Shown here piece after piece: positions 1 through 9,283 of a DNA stretch of 64,000 bases (position 1 is its first letter; each line of letters begins with the position of its first letter). The position numbers were made by a program, and so were the translations under genes. The stretch covers positions 1 through 64,000 of the forward strand of contig CAKMJT010000036.1 of the NCBI GenBank assembly GCA_927407015.1, read 5' to 3'. Under the pieces are notes generated by a model. The model made no database searches, was not told the origin of the DNA, and saw only the letters and a program-made list of their open reading frames with translations. The stretch is from an uncultured Proteiniphilum sp. GTDB lineage: Bacteria; Bacteroidota; Bacteroidia; Bacteroidales; Dysgonomonadaceae.

Positions 1-1314
1 GATGATCGCGTTAACCCTGCCTTTTCCCAGCCGGATGTAATCGAGCAGCGGCCGGTCGGCGGGGCAAGTATAACTGCATGATCCGCATTCAATACAATCG
101 GTGATACCGTTCTTTTCGGCTCGGTCCCATACCGCATATTCCGTCAGATTCATCAACAAGGTGGGGTTTAACCCCATGGGACATACGTTCACGCACTTGG
201 CACAGCGGATGCAATCTTTCATCGCCTTACGTTTCGCCTCCGGTGTGGGAACAATCAGTACGCCCGAGGTGCCTTTGGTGACCGGGATGTCGATACTTGC
301 CAGCGCTTTTCCCATCATCGGTCCGCCACTGACCACCTTCCCCGTATTCTCCGGCAGTCCGCCGGCTGCATCAATCAGGTTGCTGAGCGGTATGCCCACG
401 CGTGAAAGGATATTACACGGCTGCTTCACCTCTTTACCGGTGATGGTGACGACCCGTTCCACCAGTGGTTTGTTTTTCTGTACCGCCTCGTAGATGGCAA
501 ACACGGATCCTACGTTCTGAACGACAGCACCCACTGAGATGGGGAGCGCCCCACTGGGTACCTGACGTCCGGTCAGGGCATCGATCAGTTGTTTCTCTCC
601 TCCCTGCGGATACTGTACTTTCAATGCCTGGACAGTAATGCCGGCATACTCTTTACTCTTTCGCGTGAATTGCTCTATGGCGTCTCTCTTGTTATTCTCT
701 ATGCCGATAATGGCGCTGTTCACATTCAAGGCTTTCATGATAATGGTAGTACCTGTCAGGATCTCATCGGTCTTCTCCATCATCAGCCGGTGATCGGAGG
801 TGAGATAAGGTTCGCACTCCACCCCGTTGATGATCAGAACTTCTGCTCTCATTCCCGGAGGAGGGGTCAGCTTCACGTGAGTGGGGAAGGTGGCTCCTCC
901 CATACCCACGATGCCGGCTGCGGCAATCTTGTCGAGGATCTCTTTGGACGTGAGCGTGCATTCACTCACCACAGTTTCGGAGCGGTCGACAGAAGGTTCC
1001 CATTCATCACCTTCCACCTTGATGAATACTGCATCACGTTTGTAGCCACTGGCGTCGGGTGCTTTCTCAATCTTTAATACGGTTCCTGAAACGGATGAGT
1101 GGATATTGGCCGATACGAACCCCACGGCTTTGCCAATCAGGGTGCCTGCTTTCACCTGGTCGCCTTTCTTCACCACAGGCTGACAGGGTGCGCCAATGTG
1201 CTGGGAGAGCGGTATGATCACCTGGTCGGGGATGGCAATGGATTGTATTGCCAGGCCGGCCGAGAATTTGTTTTCTTTCGGGTGAATACCGCCAATACGG
1301 AATGTTTTTAACAT
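1..1314 (-). CDS. rnfC: Electron transport complex subunit RnfC (3' end beyond window)
   Basis: RnfC is the NADH/ferredoxin-facing subunit of the membrane Rnf complex, which couples electron transfer between ferredoxin and NAD to ion pumping. The reading frame starts at an ATG at 1314 and stays open to base 1, giving 438 visible residues, so only a few C-terminal residues should be missing. Visible are the N-terminal MLKTFRIGGIHP, a biotinyl-like stretch, the glycine-rich GIVGMGGATFP typical of the flavin/NADH fold, and two C-terminal 4Fe-4S motifs, CIRCAKCVNVCP and CIECGSCSYTCP. It follows rnfB by 15 bases in one operon. The remaining rnf genes would lie to the left of the window. Confidence 0.95.
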   Translation of the reverse strand, partial: MLKTFRIGGIHPKENKFSAGLAIQSIAIPDQVIIPLSQHIGAPCQPVVKKGDQVKAGTLIGKAVGFVSANIHSSVSGTVLKIEKAPDASGYKRDAVFIKVEGDEWEPSVDRSETVVSECTLTSKEILDKIAAAGIVGMGGATFPTHVKLTPPPGMRAEVLIINGVECEPYLTSDHRLMMEKTDEILTGTTIIMKALNVNSAIIGIENNKRDAIEQFTRKSKEYAGITVQALKVQYPQGGEKQLIDALTGRQVPSGALPISVGAVVQNVGSVFAIYEAVQKNKPLVERVVTITGKEVKQPCNILSRVGIPLSNLIDAAGGLPENTGKVVSGGPMMGKALASIDIPVTKGTSGVLIVPTPEAKRKAMKDCIRCAKCVNVCPMGLNPTLLMNLTEYAVWDRAEKNGITDCIECGSCSYTCPADRPLLDYIRLGKGRVNAII

Positions 1315-1329
1315 ATGTTCTTTTTTATC

Positions 1330-2199
1330 TTACGCGGTTACTGTGGCTTCTTCGTCCTTCGGTGCGGGCGGTGTCTCTTTCCTAGCCGGAAAGTTCAGTT
1401 CCAGAATGGAGTTGGTGGGACATACCGGCACACACTTGCGGCATAACCGGCACTTGTCGTCGTCAATATAGGCCAGGTTATTATCAATCGTGATGGCTTC
1501 GAAGGGACAGACCTGTTGGCATTTGTTGCATCCGATACAGGCTACGTTGCACGCTTTTTTTGCCACGGCTCCCTTGTCCTTGTTGACACAGCTCACATAG
1601 ATGCGGCGTGATTTGGGTCCCACCTTACGCAACTCGATGATATCTTTCGGACAGGCTTTCACACAGGCACCACAGGCAGTACACTTGTCCTCCACTACTT
1701 CGGGTAGCAGTGTATCAGGATTGATGTGGATGGCATCAAAGACGCAGGAGTCCACACAGTCGCCCAGGCCGAGACAGCCAAAGGAACAGCCGGTGTCGCC
1801 ACCGTAAAGTGCCGCAGCGACCGAACAGTTAGAAGCACCATCATAGAGGTTCAGTCGCGGACGCTCATCGCAGGTGCCGCTGCAGCGGACCACTGCTACT
1901 TTTTTTGCCGCCACGGAGGCTTTTCTCCCCAGGATAGCTGCCACATGATCCATCGTCACCTGTCCCCCTACAGGGCAATTGAGGCCGTCCATCGTCTCTG
2001 CCTTCACACAAGCTGCAGCGAAAGAGGCACATCCGGGGAATCCGCACCCACCGCAGTTTACTGCGGGCAGCGCATCCTGCACCTCCTGGATGCGGGGATC
2101 TTCTTCTACCTTGAATTTCTGGCTCACCAGATATAAAATGGCTGAGCTCCCGGCACCGATGATGCCCAAGGTTGCAACAGCTGTTAATAGGACACTCAT
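1330..2199 (-). CDS. rnfB: Electron transport complex subunit RnfB
   Basis: RnfB is the iron-sulfur entry subunit of the Rnf complex. The 289-residue protein has an N-terminal membrane anchor (about residues 3-25), then the CGGCGFPGC cluster motif of the RnfB/4Fe-4S domain, a Cys-rich middle with CSFGCLGLGDC, and paired ferredoxin motifs such as CTACGACVKACP, CIGCNKCQQVCP and CRLCRKCVPVCP. Length and cysteine spacing fit Bacteroidales RnfB. The C-terminal tail is acidic and contains a short Pro/Glu-rich stretch. The gene lies between the RseC-like gene and rnfC, all on the minus strand. Confidence 0.96.
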   Translation of the reverse strand: MSVLLTAVATLGIIGAGSSAILYLVSQKFKVEEDPRIQEVQDALPAVNCGGCGFPGCASFAAACVKAETMDGLNCPVGGQVTMDHVAAILGRKASVAAKKVAVVRCSGTCDERPRLNLYDGASNCSVAAALYGGDTGCSFGCLGLGDCVDSCVFDAIHINPDTLLPEVVEDKCTACGACVKACPKDIIELRKVGPKSRRIYVSCVNKDKGAVAKKACNVACIGCNKCQQVCPFEAITIDNNLAYIDDDKCRLCRKCVPVCPTNSILELNFPARKETPPAPKDEEATVTA

Positions 2200-2281
2200 A
2201 ATTTACACTAAAGTTAGATGTTTTCTGCGTTTATCGGAACAAATCTATTTGTTCTGCAGTCGCTGAATGAAAACGTTTTGA

Positions 2282-2692
2282 TTAATTTGTTTTTTTAATA
2301 CTGAATCTGAACGTGTTTGCCATTTTGTTTCTTAACAGATAGAGCACGAGGTAATAGGGAGCCAATGCAATCAGTGATGCAATGGCTGCCTCTGTTTCAC
2401 TAAAGTATCCTATGGATGTGGTGAGTACAAGCATGGTGAGAATGATGACCAGCGGGAGAAGGAATGCCCAGAAAACGGCTTTGTAGCCTATCGATTCTTT
2501 CCCTTCAATGATCACCTTCTCGTTCTCGGAATACCGGAGGGGATCATCATGGATCACGACCCTTTTCTCCTTCACATCGGCAGCCGTACAGGCGCCTTTG
2601 GCATGACAGGTGCTGCATGCCGATTGTTGCGATATGAGGACGGTGATCTGATGGCCGTTTATTTTCTCGATGATTCCTTCGTGTTCAATCAT
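2282..2692 (-). CDS. RseC/SoxR-reducing-type membrane protein
   Basis: This 136-residue protein belongs to the RseC/MucC-like family. It has an N-terminal soluble part with a Cys cluster (SACSTCHAKGAC, about residues 24-35) and two membrane segments (about 75-95 and 100-120) in the C-terminal half. In other bacteria RseC-type proteins sit with rnf/rsx genes and are linked to reduction of SoxR or to sigma-E control; no SoxR or RseA is seen here, so that role is only by family. It is the first gene of the rseC-rnfB-rnfC transcription unit, 82 bases upstream of rnfB. Confidence 0.85.
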   Translation of the reverse strand: MIEHEGIIEKINGHQITVLISQQSACSTCHAKGACTAADVKEKRVVIHDDPLRYSENEKVIIEGKESIGYKAVFWAFLLPLVIILTMLVLTTSIGYFSETEAAIASLIALAPYYLVLYLLRNKMANTFRFSIKKTN

Positions 2693-2744
2693 GAAACAAT
2701 AGTAAATTGAATCTAATTCTAATTTCCTCTTTGTAATTTGTGTG

Positions 2745-2752
2745 CAAAGTTA
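2745..2752 (-). promoter_or_regulatory. Bacteroidetes -7 box for rseC-rnfB-rnfC
   Basis: The minus strand reads TAACTTTG, a full match to TAnnTTTG, 52 bases upstream of the RseC-like start codon. A clear -33 TTTG is not visible. Confidence 0.5.
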
Positions 2753-3025
2753 AGGATTATTTTTGGGATAAATAAAAGTTTTATGAACTTAACAGGGCGT
2801 TGATATGTTAATAAAAGATCGGGAACTCCGGTAACCGTATTATCCCTGTTTTCACTTGTAATAAATCCTGTAAATTGCTATAGATAATAAATGTCGACGC
2901 CGGAGTCCTTAAAAAGCATTTTTGCTCTTTCGTGTACGAACATTTACTGCGCAAATTTGTTAAAAAGTGAAATTATTATCCGAAGGAAAATTTTAAAAAT
3001 TACATATTAAATACGCTTAACCGAT
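2753..3025. other. Intergenic leader between divergent rnf and aconitase units
   Basis: No gene is seen. A pair of complementary segments, GGAACTCCGG near 2820 and CCGGAGTCC near 2901, could bring the ends of an approximately 80-base stretch together upstream of aconitase. I see no perfect TAnnTTTG on the plus strand; the nearest is CATTTTTG near 2918. Confidence 0.4.
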
Positions 3026-5281
3026 ATGATTTTCGACATTGACATGATTCGCAAGGTATATGCAAATCTACCCGAAAAAATTAAAAAAGCAAAAGAACAA
3101 CTGCAACGTCCGCTGACGCTCACCGAGAAGATCCTTTTTTCCCATCTCTCACCCGGTGTTCCCCTTGTCAACTACAAGCGGGCAGCTGATTATGTGGATT
3201 TTGCTCCCGATCGTGTGGCGATGCAGGATGCTACCGCACAGATGGCATTGCTTCAATTGATGAATTCAGGCCGTACCAGTGTGGCCGTACCTTCCACCGT
3301 GCATTGTGACCATCTGATCCAGGCCTACAAAAATGCGGAGACCGATCTGGAAACAGCCAACATGACCAACAGGGAAGTATATGAGTTCCTCCGAGATGTG
3401 TCCAACAAATACGGTATCGGCTTCTGGAAGCCCGGGGCAGGAATCATTCATCAGGTAGTGCTCGAGAATTACGCTTTCCCCGGCGGCATGATGGTGGGTA
3501 CTGACTCACACACACCCAATGCGGGTGGTCTGGGTATGATCGCCATTGGCGTGGGTGGTGCTGACGCGGTGGATGTGATGGCCGGCCTGCCATGGGAGCT
3601 GAAGATGCCGAAGCTCATCGGCGTGAAGCTGACGGGCAGGCTGTCGGGATGGAGCGCCCCGAAGGATGTGATCCTGAAAGTGGCGGGCATCCTCACCGTG
3701 AAGGGCGGTACCAACGCCATCATTGAATATTTCGGAGAGGGAGCCGCATCGCTGTCGGCTACCGGTAAGGGAACCATCTGTAACATGGGTGCAGAGGTGG
3801 GAGCCACCACTTCCATCTTCCCCTTCGATGAGAAGTCGGCTCAATATCTGGAGAGTACCGGCAGAAAAGAGGTAGCCGATGAAGCACGCAGGATCATGCT
3901 GTATCTGCAGCCCGATCCCGAAGTGGTTGACCATCCTGACGCATACTACGATCAGGTGATAGAAATAGACCTCTCCCAACTGGAACCGCATATCAACGGT
4001 CCGTTCACACCCGATGCAGCCTATACCATCTCGGAGTTTGCCGATGCCGTGAAACGGAATAACTATCCCCGAATGATGGAAGTGGGGCTGATAGGTTCCT
4101 GTACCAACTCATCCTATGAAGATCTTACCCGTGCTGTTTCCATCGTGAAGCAGGCGCGTGAAGAGAGAGTGCCCGTTAAGGCACAGTTTCTCATCAATCC
4201 CGGATCGGAGCAGATACGCTACACCGCCGAACGTGACGGCATCCTCAATGAGTTCGAAAAGGCGGGAGCAACCATCATCGCCAACGCCTGCGGTCCCTGT
4301 ATCGGACAGTGGAAAAGGGATGATGAGGTGCCCAACCGTCCCAACTCGATTGTTACCTCCTTCAACCGAAACTTCGCCAAACGGAACGATGGTAACCCCA
4401 ATACACATGCTTTTGTTACCTCTCCCGAGCTGGTGGCTGCACTGACCATCGCCGGCGATCTCTGCTTTAACCCGCTGACAGATACGCTCGTGAACGACAG
4501 AGGGGAAGCGGTGAAGCTGAACGAGCCCACCGGTTTTGAAATGCCGCCGCGGGGCTATGACGTGAAGGATGCCGGTTATCTGGCGCCATCGGAAGAGGCG
4601 AAGGATGTGGATGTAAGCATCAACCCCGAATCAAACCGCCTCCAGAAACTGGAGCCGTTTGCAGCATGGGATGGCAGTGATTACATCAATCTGCCCCTGC
4701 TCATCAGGGTAAAAGGGAAATGCACCACCGATCACATCTCGATGGCAGGACCATGGCTTCGTTTCCGCGGTCATCTCGACAATATCTCCGACAATATGTT
4801 GATCGGAGCTGTCAATACCTTCAACGATCAAACCAATGCGGTGCTCGATCCCGAAACACTGGAATATGTGGGAGTCCCTGTGCTGGCACGTAAGCTCAAA
4901 TCCAGGGGGGTGGGTTCAATCGTGGTGGCCGAAGAGAACTATGGCGAAGGATCCAGTCGCGAACATGCGGCCATGGAGCCGCGTCACCTGAACGTGAAGG
5001 TAATCCTGGTGAAATCGTTCGCCCGCATCCACGAGACCAATCTCAAGAAGCAGGGTATGCTGGCACTCACCTTTGTCCATAAAGAAGATTGTGAAAAAAT
5101 TCAGGAAAAGGACAAGATCAGCATTACCGGACTCACCGAATTTGCTCCCGGAAGGAATCTGACCGTAGAGCTGCTGCATGCCGATGGCACCAGGGAGACT
5201 TTCGAGGCAGCACATACCTACAATGCACAACAGATAGAGTGGTTTAAAGCCGGCAGTGCACTCAATGCGATGAGGAAATAG
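3026..5281 (+). CDS. acn: Aconitate hydratase
   Basis: This enzyme interconverts citrate and isocitrate through cis-aconitate using a 4Fe-4S cluster. The 751-residue length and order of domains match the mitochondrial-type aconitase common in Bacteroidetes. Visible features are the substrate region [14 protein letters not shown], the cluster cysteines in [10 protein letters not shown] and [11 protein letters not shown], and the C-terminal swivelling domain with [18 protein letters not shown]. It begins a co-directional cluster acn-icd-gltA-idh, with a 25-base gap to icd. The start at 3026 ([12 protein letters not shown]) fits the family N-terminus. Confidence 0.96.
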   Translation: MIFDIDMIRKVYANLPEKIKKAKEQLQRPLTLTEKILFSHLSPGVPLVNYKRAADYVDFAPDRVAMQDATAQMALLQLMNSGRTSVAVPSTVHCDHLIQAYKNAETDLETANMTNREVYEFLRDVSNKYGIGFWKPGAGIIHQVVLENYAFPGGMMVGTDSHTPNAGGLGMIAIGVGGADAVDVMAGLPWELKMPKLIGVKLTGRLSGWSAPKDVILKVAGILTVKGGTNAIIEYFGEGAASLSATGKGTICNMGAEVGATTSIFPFDEKSAQYLESTGRKEVADEARRIMLYLQPDPEVVDHPDAYYDQVIEIDLSQLEPHINGPFTPDAAYTISEFADAVKRNNYPRMMEVGLIGSCTNSSYEDLTRAVSIVKQAREERVPVKAQFLINPGSEQIRYTAERDGILNEFEKAGATIIANACGPCIGQWKRDDEVPNRPNSIVTSFNRNFAKRNDGNPNTHAFVTSPELVAALTIAGDLCFNPLTDTLVNDRGEAVKLNEPTGFEMPPRGYDVKDAGYLAPSEEAKDVDVSINPESNRLQKLEPFAAWDGSDYINLPLLIRVKGKCTTDHISMAGPWLRFRGHLDNISDNMLIGAVNTFNDQTNAVLDPETLEYVGVPVLARKLKSRGVGSIVVAEENYGEGSSREHAAMEPRHLNVKVILVKSFARIHETNLKKQGMLALTFVHKEDCEKIQEKDKISITGLTEFAPGRNLTVELLHADGTRETFEAAHTYNAQQIEWFKAGSALNAMRK

Positions 5282-5306
5282 ACCGAACTGTCACAGTACC
5301 AAAACC

Positions 5307-6563
5307 ATGCAAATAACGAAACAAGGTGATCAGCTGATTATTCCCGACCATCCCGTGATTCCCTTTATTGAGGGAGACGGCATCGGTAAGGAGATCACTC
5401 CTCATGTACAGCAGATTGTGAACAGCGCCGTAGAAAGGTCTTATGCCGGAAAACGGACGATAGCGTGGCAGGAGGTGCTGGCAGGCGAAAAAGCTTTCAA
5501 CAAGGTGGGCAGCTGGCTGCCTGCAGAGACGATGGACGCGTTCCGGACCTTCCGTGTGGGTATCAAGGGTCCGCTAACCACTCCCATCGGAGAGGGTATA
5601 CGTTCCCTGAATGTGGCCCTGCGTCAGGAACTGGATCTCTATGTCTGCCTCCGGCCCGTGCGATGGTTCAAAGGAGTGGCGACACCGTTGCTGCATCCCG
5701 AGAAGGTACATGTGACCATCTTCCGCGAGAATACGGAAGATATTTATGCCGGCATCGAGTGGGCAGCCGGCACACCCGAGCTGAAGAAGGTGCTGAAGTT
5801 CCTCCAGGAGGAGATGGGTGTTGCCAAGATCCGTTTTCCCGAAACCACCTCCATCGGTGTGAAGCCGGTATCTGTAGAGGGAACGGAGCGATTGGTGAGG
5901 GCAGCCATCACATACGCATTGAAGCACCGGTTGCCCTCAGTGACACTGGTTCATAAGGGTAACATCATGAAATTTACCGAAGGAGGATTTAAAAAATGGG
6001 GTTATGCCCTGGCAGAGAGGGAGTTTCCCGACCGTACCTTTACAGAGCATCAATTCAGGCAGATTGAGACAGAGCGCGGCTTGCAGAGGGCCGTGGAAGA
6101 ATACAACGTAGCTGTGGCATCGGGAAAAGTGTTCATCAAGGATGTGATTGCCGACGCCTTTCTGCAAAATACGCTTCTCAAGCCGGAAGAGTATTCGGTG
6201 ATTGCCACGCTCAACCTCAACGGCGATTATATCTCCGATCAGCTGGCAGCGATGGTGGGAGGCATCGGTATTGCGCCGGGGGCCAACATCAACTACGACA
6301 CCGGACATGCCATTTTTGAGGCGACCCATGGCACCGCCCCCGATATAGTGGGGAAAGGAAAGGCCAATCCCTGTTCCATGCTGCTCTCGGCAGTGATGAT
6401 GCTGGAATACATAGGATGGAACGAAGCCGGCAGGCTGATCACCATGTCGCTCGAAAGACTTTTCGAAAGTGGATATGGCACCTCCGATCTGGCCCGTTTC
6501 ATGGAGAAGGGAAAAGAGTTGACAACTTCGGAATTCTCTCAAAAAGTGATCGAATTCTTATAA
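5307..6563 (+). CDS. icd: Isocitrate dehydrogenase, type I, NAD-type cofactor residues
   Basis: It oxidatively decarboxylates isocitrate to 2-oxoglutarate. The 418-residue protein aligns end to end with E. coli Icd, with GPLTTPIGEGIRSLN carrying the substrate serine (S100, E. coli S113) and FRENTEDIYAGIEW. At the cofactor site the family motif reads HGTAPDIVGKGKANP: D346, I347 and A353 stand where NADP-dependent E. coli Icd has K344, Y345 and V351. Those are the residues known to switch this enzyme to NAD. S393 replaces Y391, although R397 keeps the position of R395. I therefore predict NAD dependence. It lies between acn and gltA, and a second, NADP-type enzyme follows gltA. Confidence 0.93.
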   Translation: MQITKQGDQLIIPDHPVIPFIEGDGIGKEITPHVQQIVNSAVERSYAGKRTIAWQEVLAGEKAFNKVGSWLPAETMDAFRTFRVGIKGPLTTPIGEGIRSLNVALRQELDLYVCLRPVRWFKGVATPLLHPEKVHVTIFRENTEDIYAGIEWAAGTPELKKVLKFLQEEMGVAKIRFPETTSIGVKPVSVEGTERLVRAAITYALKHRLPSVTLVHKGNIMKFTEGGFKKWGYALAEREFPDRTFTEHQFRQIETERGLQRAVEEYNVAVASGKVFIKDVIADAFLQNTLLKPEEYSVIATLNLNGDYISDQLAAMVGGIGIAPGANINYDTGHAIFEATHGTAPDIVGKGKANPCSMLLSAVMMLEYIGWNEAGRLITMSLERLFESGYGTSDLARFMEKGKELTTSEFSQKVIEFL

Positions 6564-6677
6564 TTAGTGATGAATTGTCAAAACAAAACACGATATAATT
6601 ATGTTATGACAAGAACCATCTCCTCAACCTTTACACGGGTGAAGACTATTGCAAATAAACAATTAAAATGATATAGA

Positions 6678-8033
6678 ATGAACAATGAACAAATAACGAA
6701 AACATTATCTGACTCCATTACCTTTACCAGTAATATTGATAAGGAGCTATTTACAAAGATGGGTGTAAAGCGGGGACTCCGTAATGAAGATCACTCAGGC
6801 GTGCTTGCCGGCCTTACCCGTGTAGGTGATGTGGTAGGTTATGAACGTCAGGAGGACGGAACGCTGAAACCTGTTCCCGGGAAATTGTTTTACCGTGGCA
6901 TGGATGTGGAGGAACTGGTGAAAGGAGTTCAGTCTGAGAACAGGCTCGGCTTTGAGGAGACCGCTTTCCTCCTGCTGTCGGGTAAACTACCCACCAGGGA
7001 AGAGCTGGATGCCGTCAATGATCTGATCGCGCAGACCATGCCTCTTAATCACCTGGCCACGATGAATATCCTCTCCCTGAAAGGAAAAAATATCATGAAT
7101 ATTCTGGCAAGAAGCGTACTGGAGCTCTATGCCTACGACGATAACCCGGATGATATCTCACCCGACAACCTGATCAAACAGTCGATCAATCTGATAGCCA
7201 AGTTCCCGACGATCGTCGCTTATGCCTATCAGGTGCTGCGTCACGATCAGATGGGACGCTCACTGCACATCCGTCACCCCTATGAAAACCGTTCTGTAGC
7301 GGAAAACTTCCTCTTTATGATGAAGGGACGAGACAACTATACCGAGCTGGACGTGAAGATCCTCGACCTGGCCCTTATTCTGCATGCAGAACACGGGGGT
7401 GGGAACAACTCCACATTCTCTGTCCGCGTCACCAGCTCCACCGAGACAGATACCTATTCGGCTATTGCTGCCGGCATCGGCTCACTGAAAGGGCCGTTAC
7501 ACGGTGGAGCGAACATCAAGGTGCAGGGTATGCTCGAAGATATGAAGCAGAACGTGAACGACTGGAAGAGCGTGGAACAGGTGGATAGCTACCTGACAAA
7601 GATCCTCAAAAAAGAGGCATTCGACCGTACCGGCCTGATTTATGGTATCGGGCATGCGGTCTACACCATCAGCGACCCGCGTGCGGACCTGCTGAAGGCA
7701 ATGGCACGTGATCTGGCCATTGAGAAAGGACGCCTGGAAGAGTTTGAGTTCATGGAATTGATTGAACAGAGGGCGGTGGAAGTATTCCTTGATTTCAAGA
7801 AAGAAACGGCCAAAGCAAGAACCTGTATCAACGTGGACTTTTATTCAGGGTTCGTGTATGACACCATCGGCCTGCCAAGAGAAGTGTTTACTCCCTTGTT
7901 TGCCATGGCCCGTATTGTGGGCTGGTCGGCACATCGTATCGAAGAGCTGAACTTCGCAAGCAAGCGGCTGATTCGTCCTGCCTACAAGAACGTACGTGAG
8001 AAACAGTCCTTTGTGCCGATGAATGAAAGATAG
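6678..8033 (+). CDS. gltA: Citrate synthase
   Basis: It condenses oxaloacetate and acetyl-CoA to citrate. The 451-residue length exceeds that of the common bacterial enzyme (about 430) and is typical of the Bacteroides form, which has an N-terminal extension. Catalytic residues can be placed: His239 in [10 protein letters not shown], the second His in [12 protein letters not shown], and Asp in [29 protein letters not shown] lies in the region that lines the active site in family members. The gene sits between two isocitrate dehydrogenases; only 5 bases separate it from the downstream one, so those two are almost certainly co-transcribed. Confidence 0.96.
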   Translation: MNNEQITKTLSDSITFTSNIDKELFTKMGVKRGLRNEDHSGVLAGLTRVGDVVGYERQEDGTLKPVPGKLFYRGMDVEELVKGVQSENRLGFEETAFLLLSGKLPTREELDAVNDLIAQTMPLNHLATMNILSLKGKNIMNILARSVLELYAYDDNPDDISPDNLIKQSINLIAKFPTIVAYAYQVLRHDQMGRSLHIRHPYENRSVAENFLFMMKGRDNYTELDVKILDLALILHAEHGGGNNSTFSVRVTSSTETDTYSAIAAGIGSLKGPLHGGANIKVQGMLEDMKQNVNDWKSVEQVDSYLTKILKKEAFDRTGLIYGIGHAVYTISDPRADLLKAMARDLAIEKGRLEEFEFMELIEQRAVEVFLDFKKETAKARTCINVDFYSGFVYDTIGLPREVFTPLFAMARIVGWSAHRIEELNFASKRLIRPAYKNVREKQSFVPMNER

Positions 8034-8038
8034 ATAAA

Positions 8039-9265
8039 ATGCAAAAGATAAAAGTAGTGAACCCCGTCGTTGAGCTTGACGGGGATGAAATGACCAGAAT
8101 TATCTGGTCATTTATCAAAGAACAGTTGATCCTGCCCTATCTTGATCTGGATATCAGGTACTACGACCTGAGCATCCAAAACCGTGATGCCACGGACGAC
8201 CAGGTGACGGTGGATGCAGCCGAAGCCATCAACCGGTACAATGTAGGGATCAAGTGTGCCACCATCACCCCCGATGAGGCACGTGTGGCCGAGTTCGGGC
8301 TGAAGAAGATGTGGCGGTCGCCCAACGGCACCATCCGCAATATCGTGGGAGGCACCGTCTTCCGCGAGCCGATCATCTGCAGCAATATACCGCGTTACGT
8401 ACAGGGGTGGACGGCGCCGATCATCATCGGCCGTCATGCTTATGGTGACCAGTACCGTGCCACCGACACCGTGATCAGGGGAAAGGGAAAGCTGACGATG
8501 ACCTTTACCGGTGAAAACGGTGAGACCCAAAGCTGGGAGGTGTTCAACTTCAGGGGTGACGGTGTGGCCATGGCCATGTACAATACCGATGAGTCGATCT
8601 ACGGCTTTGCCCGCTCATCGTTTCAGATGGCGCTGACGAAAAACTACCCGCTCTACATGTCCACAAAGAACACCATCCTGAAGGCTTATGACGGCCGCTT
8701 CAAGGATATCTTCCAGGAGGTGTATGAGAATGAGTTTAAAGATGCGTTCGAAAAGGCAGGCATCACCTATGAACATCGACTGATCGACGATATGGTGGCC
8801 TCGGCGATGAAATGGCATGGTGGTTTTGTCTGGGCCTGCAAGAACTACGATGGCGATGTACAGTCGGACACGGTTGCACAGGGCTTCGGATCACTGGGCA
8901 TGATGTCTTCCGTGCTCGTGACACCCGACGGAAAAACGGTGGAGGCTGAAGCTGCCCACGGAACAGTGACACGACATTACCGTCAGCATCAGCAGGGGAA
9001 AGAGACCAGCACCAACCCTATTGCCTCCATCTTCGCCTGGACACGCGGTCTGGCACACCGGGGAAAACTCGATGAGAACGGTGAGCTGATCGATTTCTGT
9101 GAGAAGCTGGAGCAGGTATGCGTGGAGACCGTGGAAGGAGGAGCGATGACCAAGGACCTTGCCTTGCTTGTGCACGGCAATGATGCTCCGCGCGACAGCT
9201 GGCTCACCACACAGGAGTTTCTGAATGCACTGAAACGAAATCTCGATTTGAAGCTTGGGGGATAG
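8039..9265 (+). CDS. NADP-dependent isocitrate dehydrogenase, eukaryote-like type II
   Basis: This 408-residue enzyme belongs to the homodimeric eukaryote-like subfamily (human IDH1-like), not to the E. coli Icd subfamily of the gene two positions upstream. It opens with [14 protein letters not shown] and contains SPNGTIRNI and QGFGSLGMM. Its cofactor motif [10 protein letters not shown] places R312 and H313 at the positions of human R314 and H315, which bind the NADP 2'-phosphate. [17 protein letters not shown] is the classic downstream block. It converts isocitrate to 2-oxoglutarate with NADPH formation. It is convergent with the following EF-G-like gene, leaving an 18-base gap. Confidence 0.95.
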   Translation: MQKIKVVNPVVELDGDEMTRIIWSFIKEQLILPYLDLDIRYYDLSIQNRDATDDQVTVDAAEAINRYNVGIKCATITPDEARVAEFGLKKMWRSPNGTIRNIVGGTVFREPIICSNIPRYVQGWTAPIIIGRHAYGDQYRATDTVIRGKGKLTMTFTGENGETQSWEVFNFRGDGVAMAMYNTDESIYGFARSSFQMALTKNYPLYMSTKNTILKAYDGRFKDIFQEVYENEFKDAFEKAGITYEHRLIDDMVASAMKWHGGFVWACKNYDGDVQSDTVAQGFGSLGMMSSVLVTPDGKTVEAEAAHGTVTRHYRQHQQGKETSTNPIASIFAWTRGLAHRGKLDENGELIDFCEKLEQVCVETVEGGAMTKDLALLVHGNDAPRDSWLTTQEFLNALKRNLDLKLGG

Positions 9266-9283
9266 CTGTCAGTGGACAGAATC

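Noticed and set aside
101-1311. Several plus-strand open frames at the left edge
   Set aside because: They are antisense to rnfC, whose minus-strand frame shows clear Fe-S motifs.
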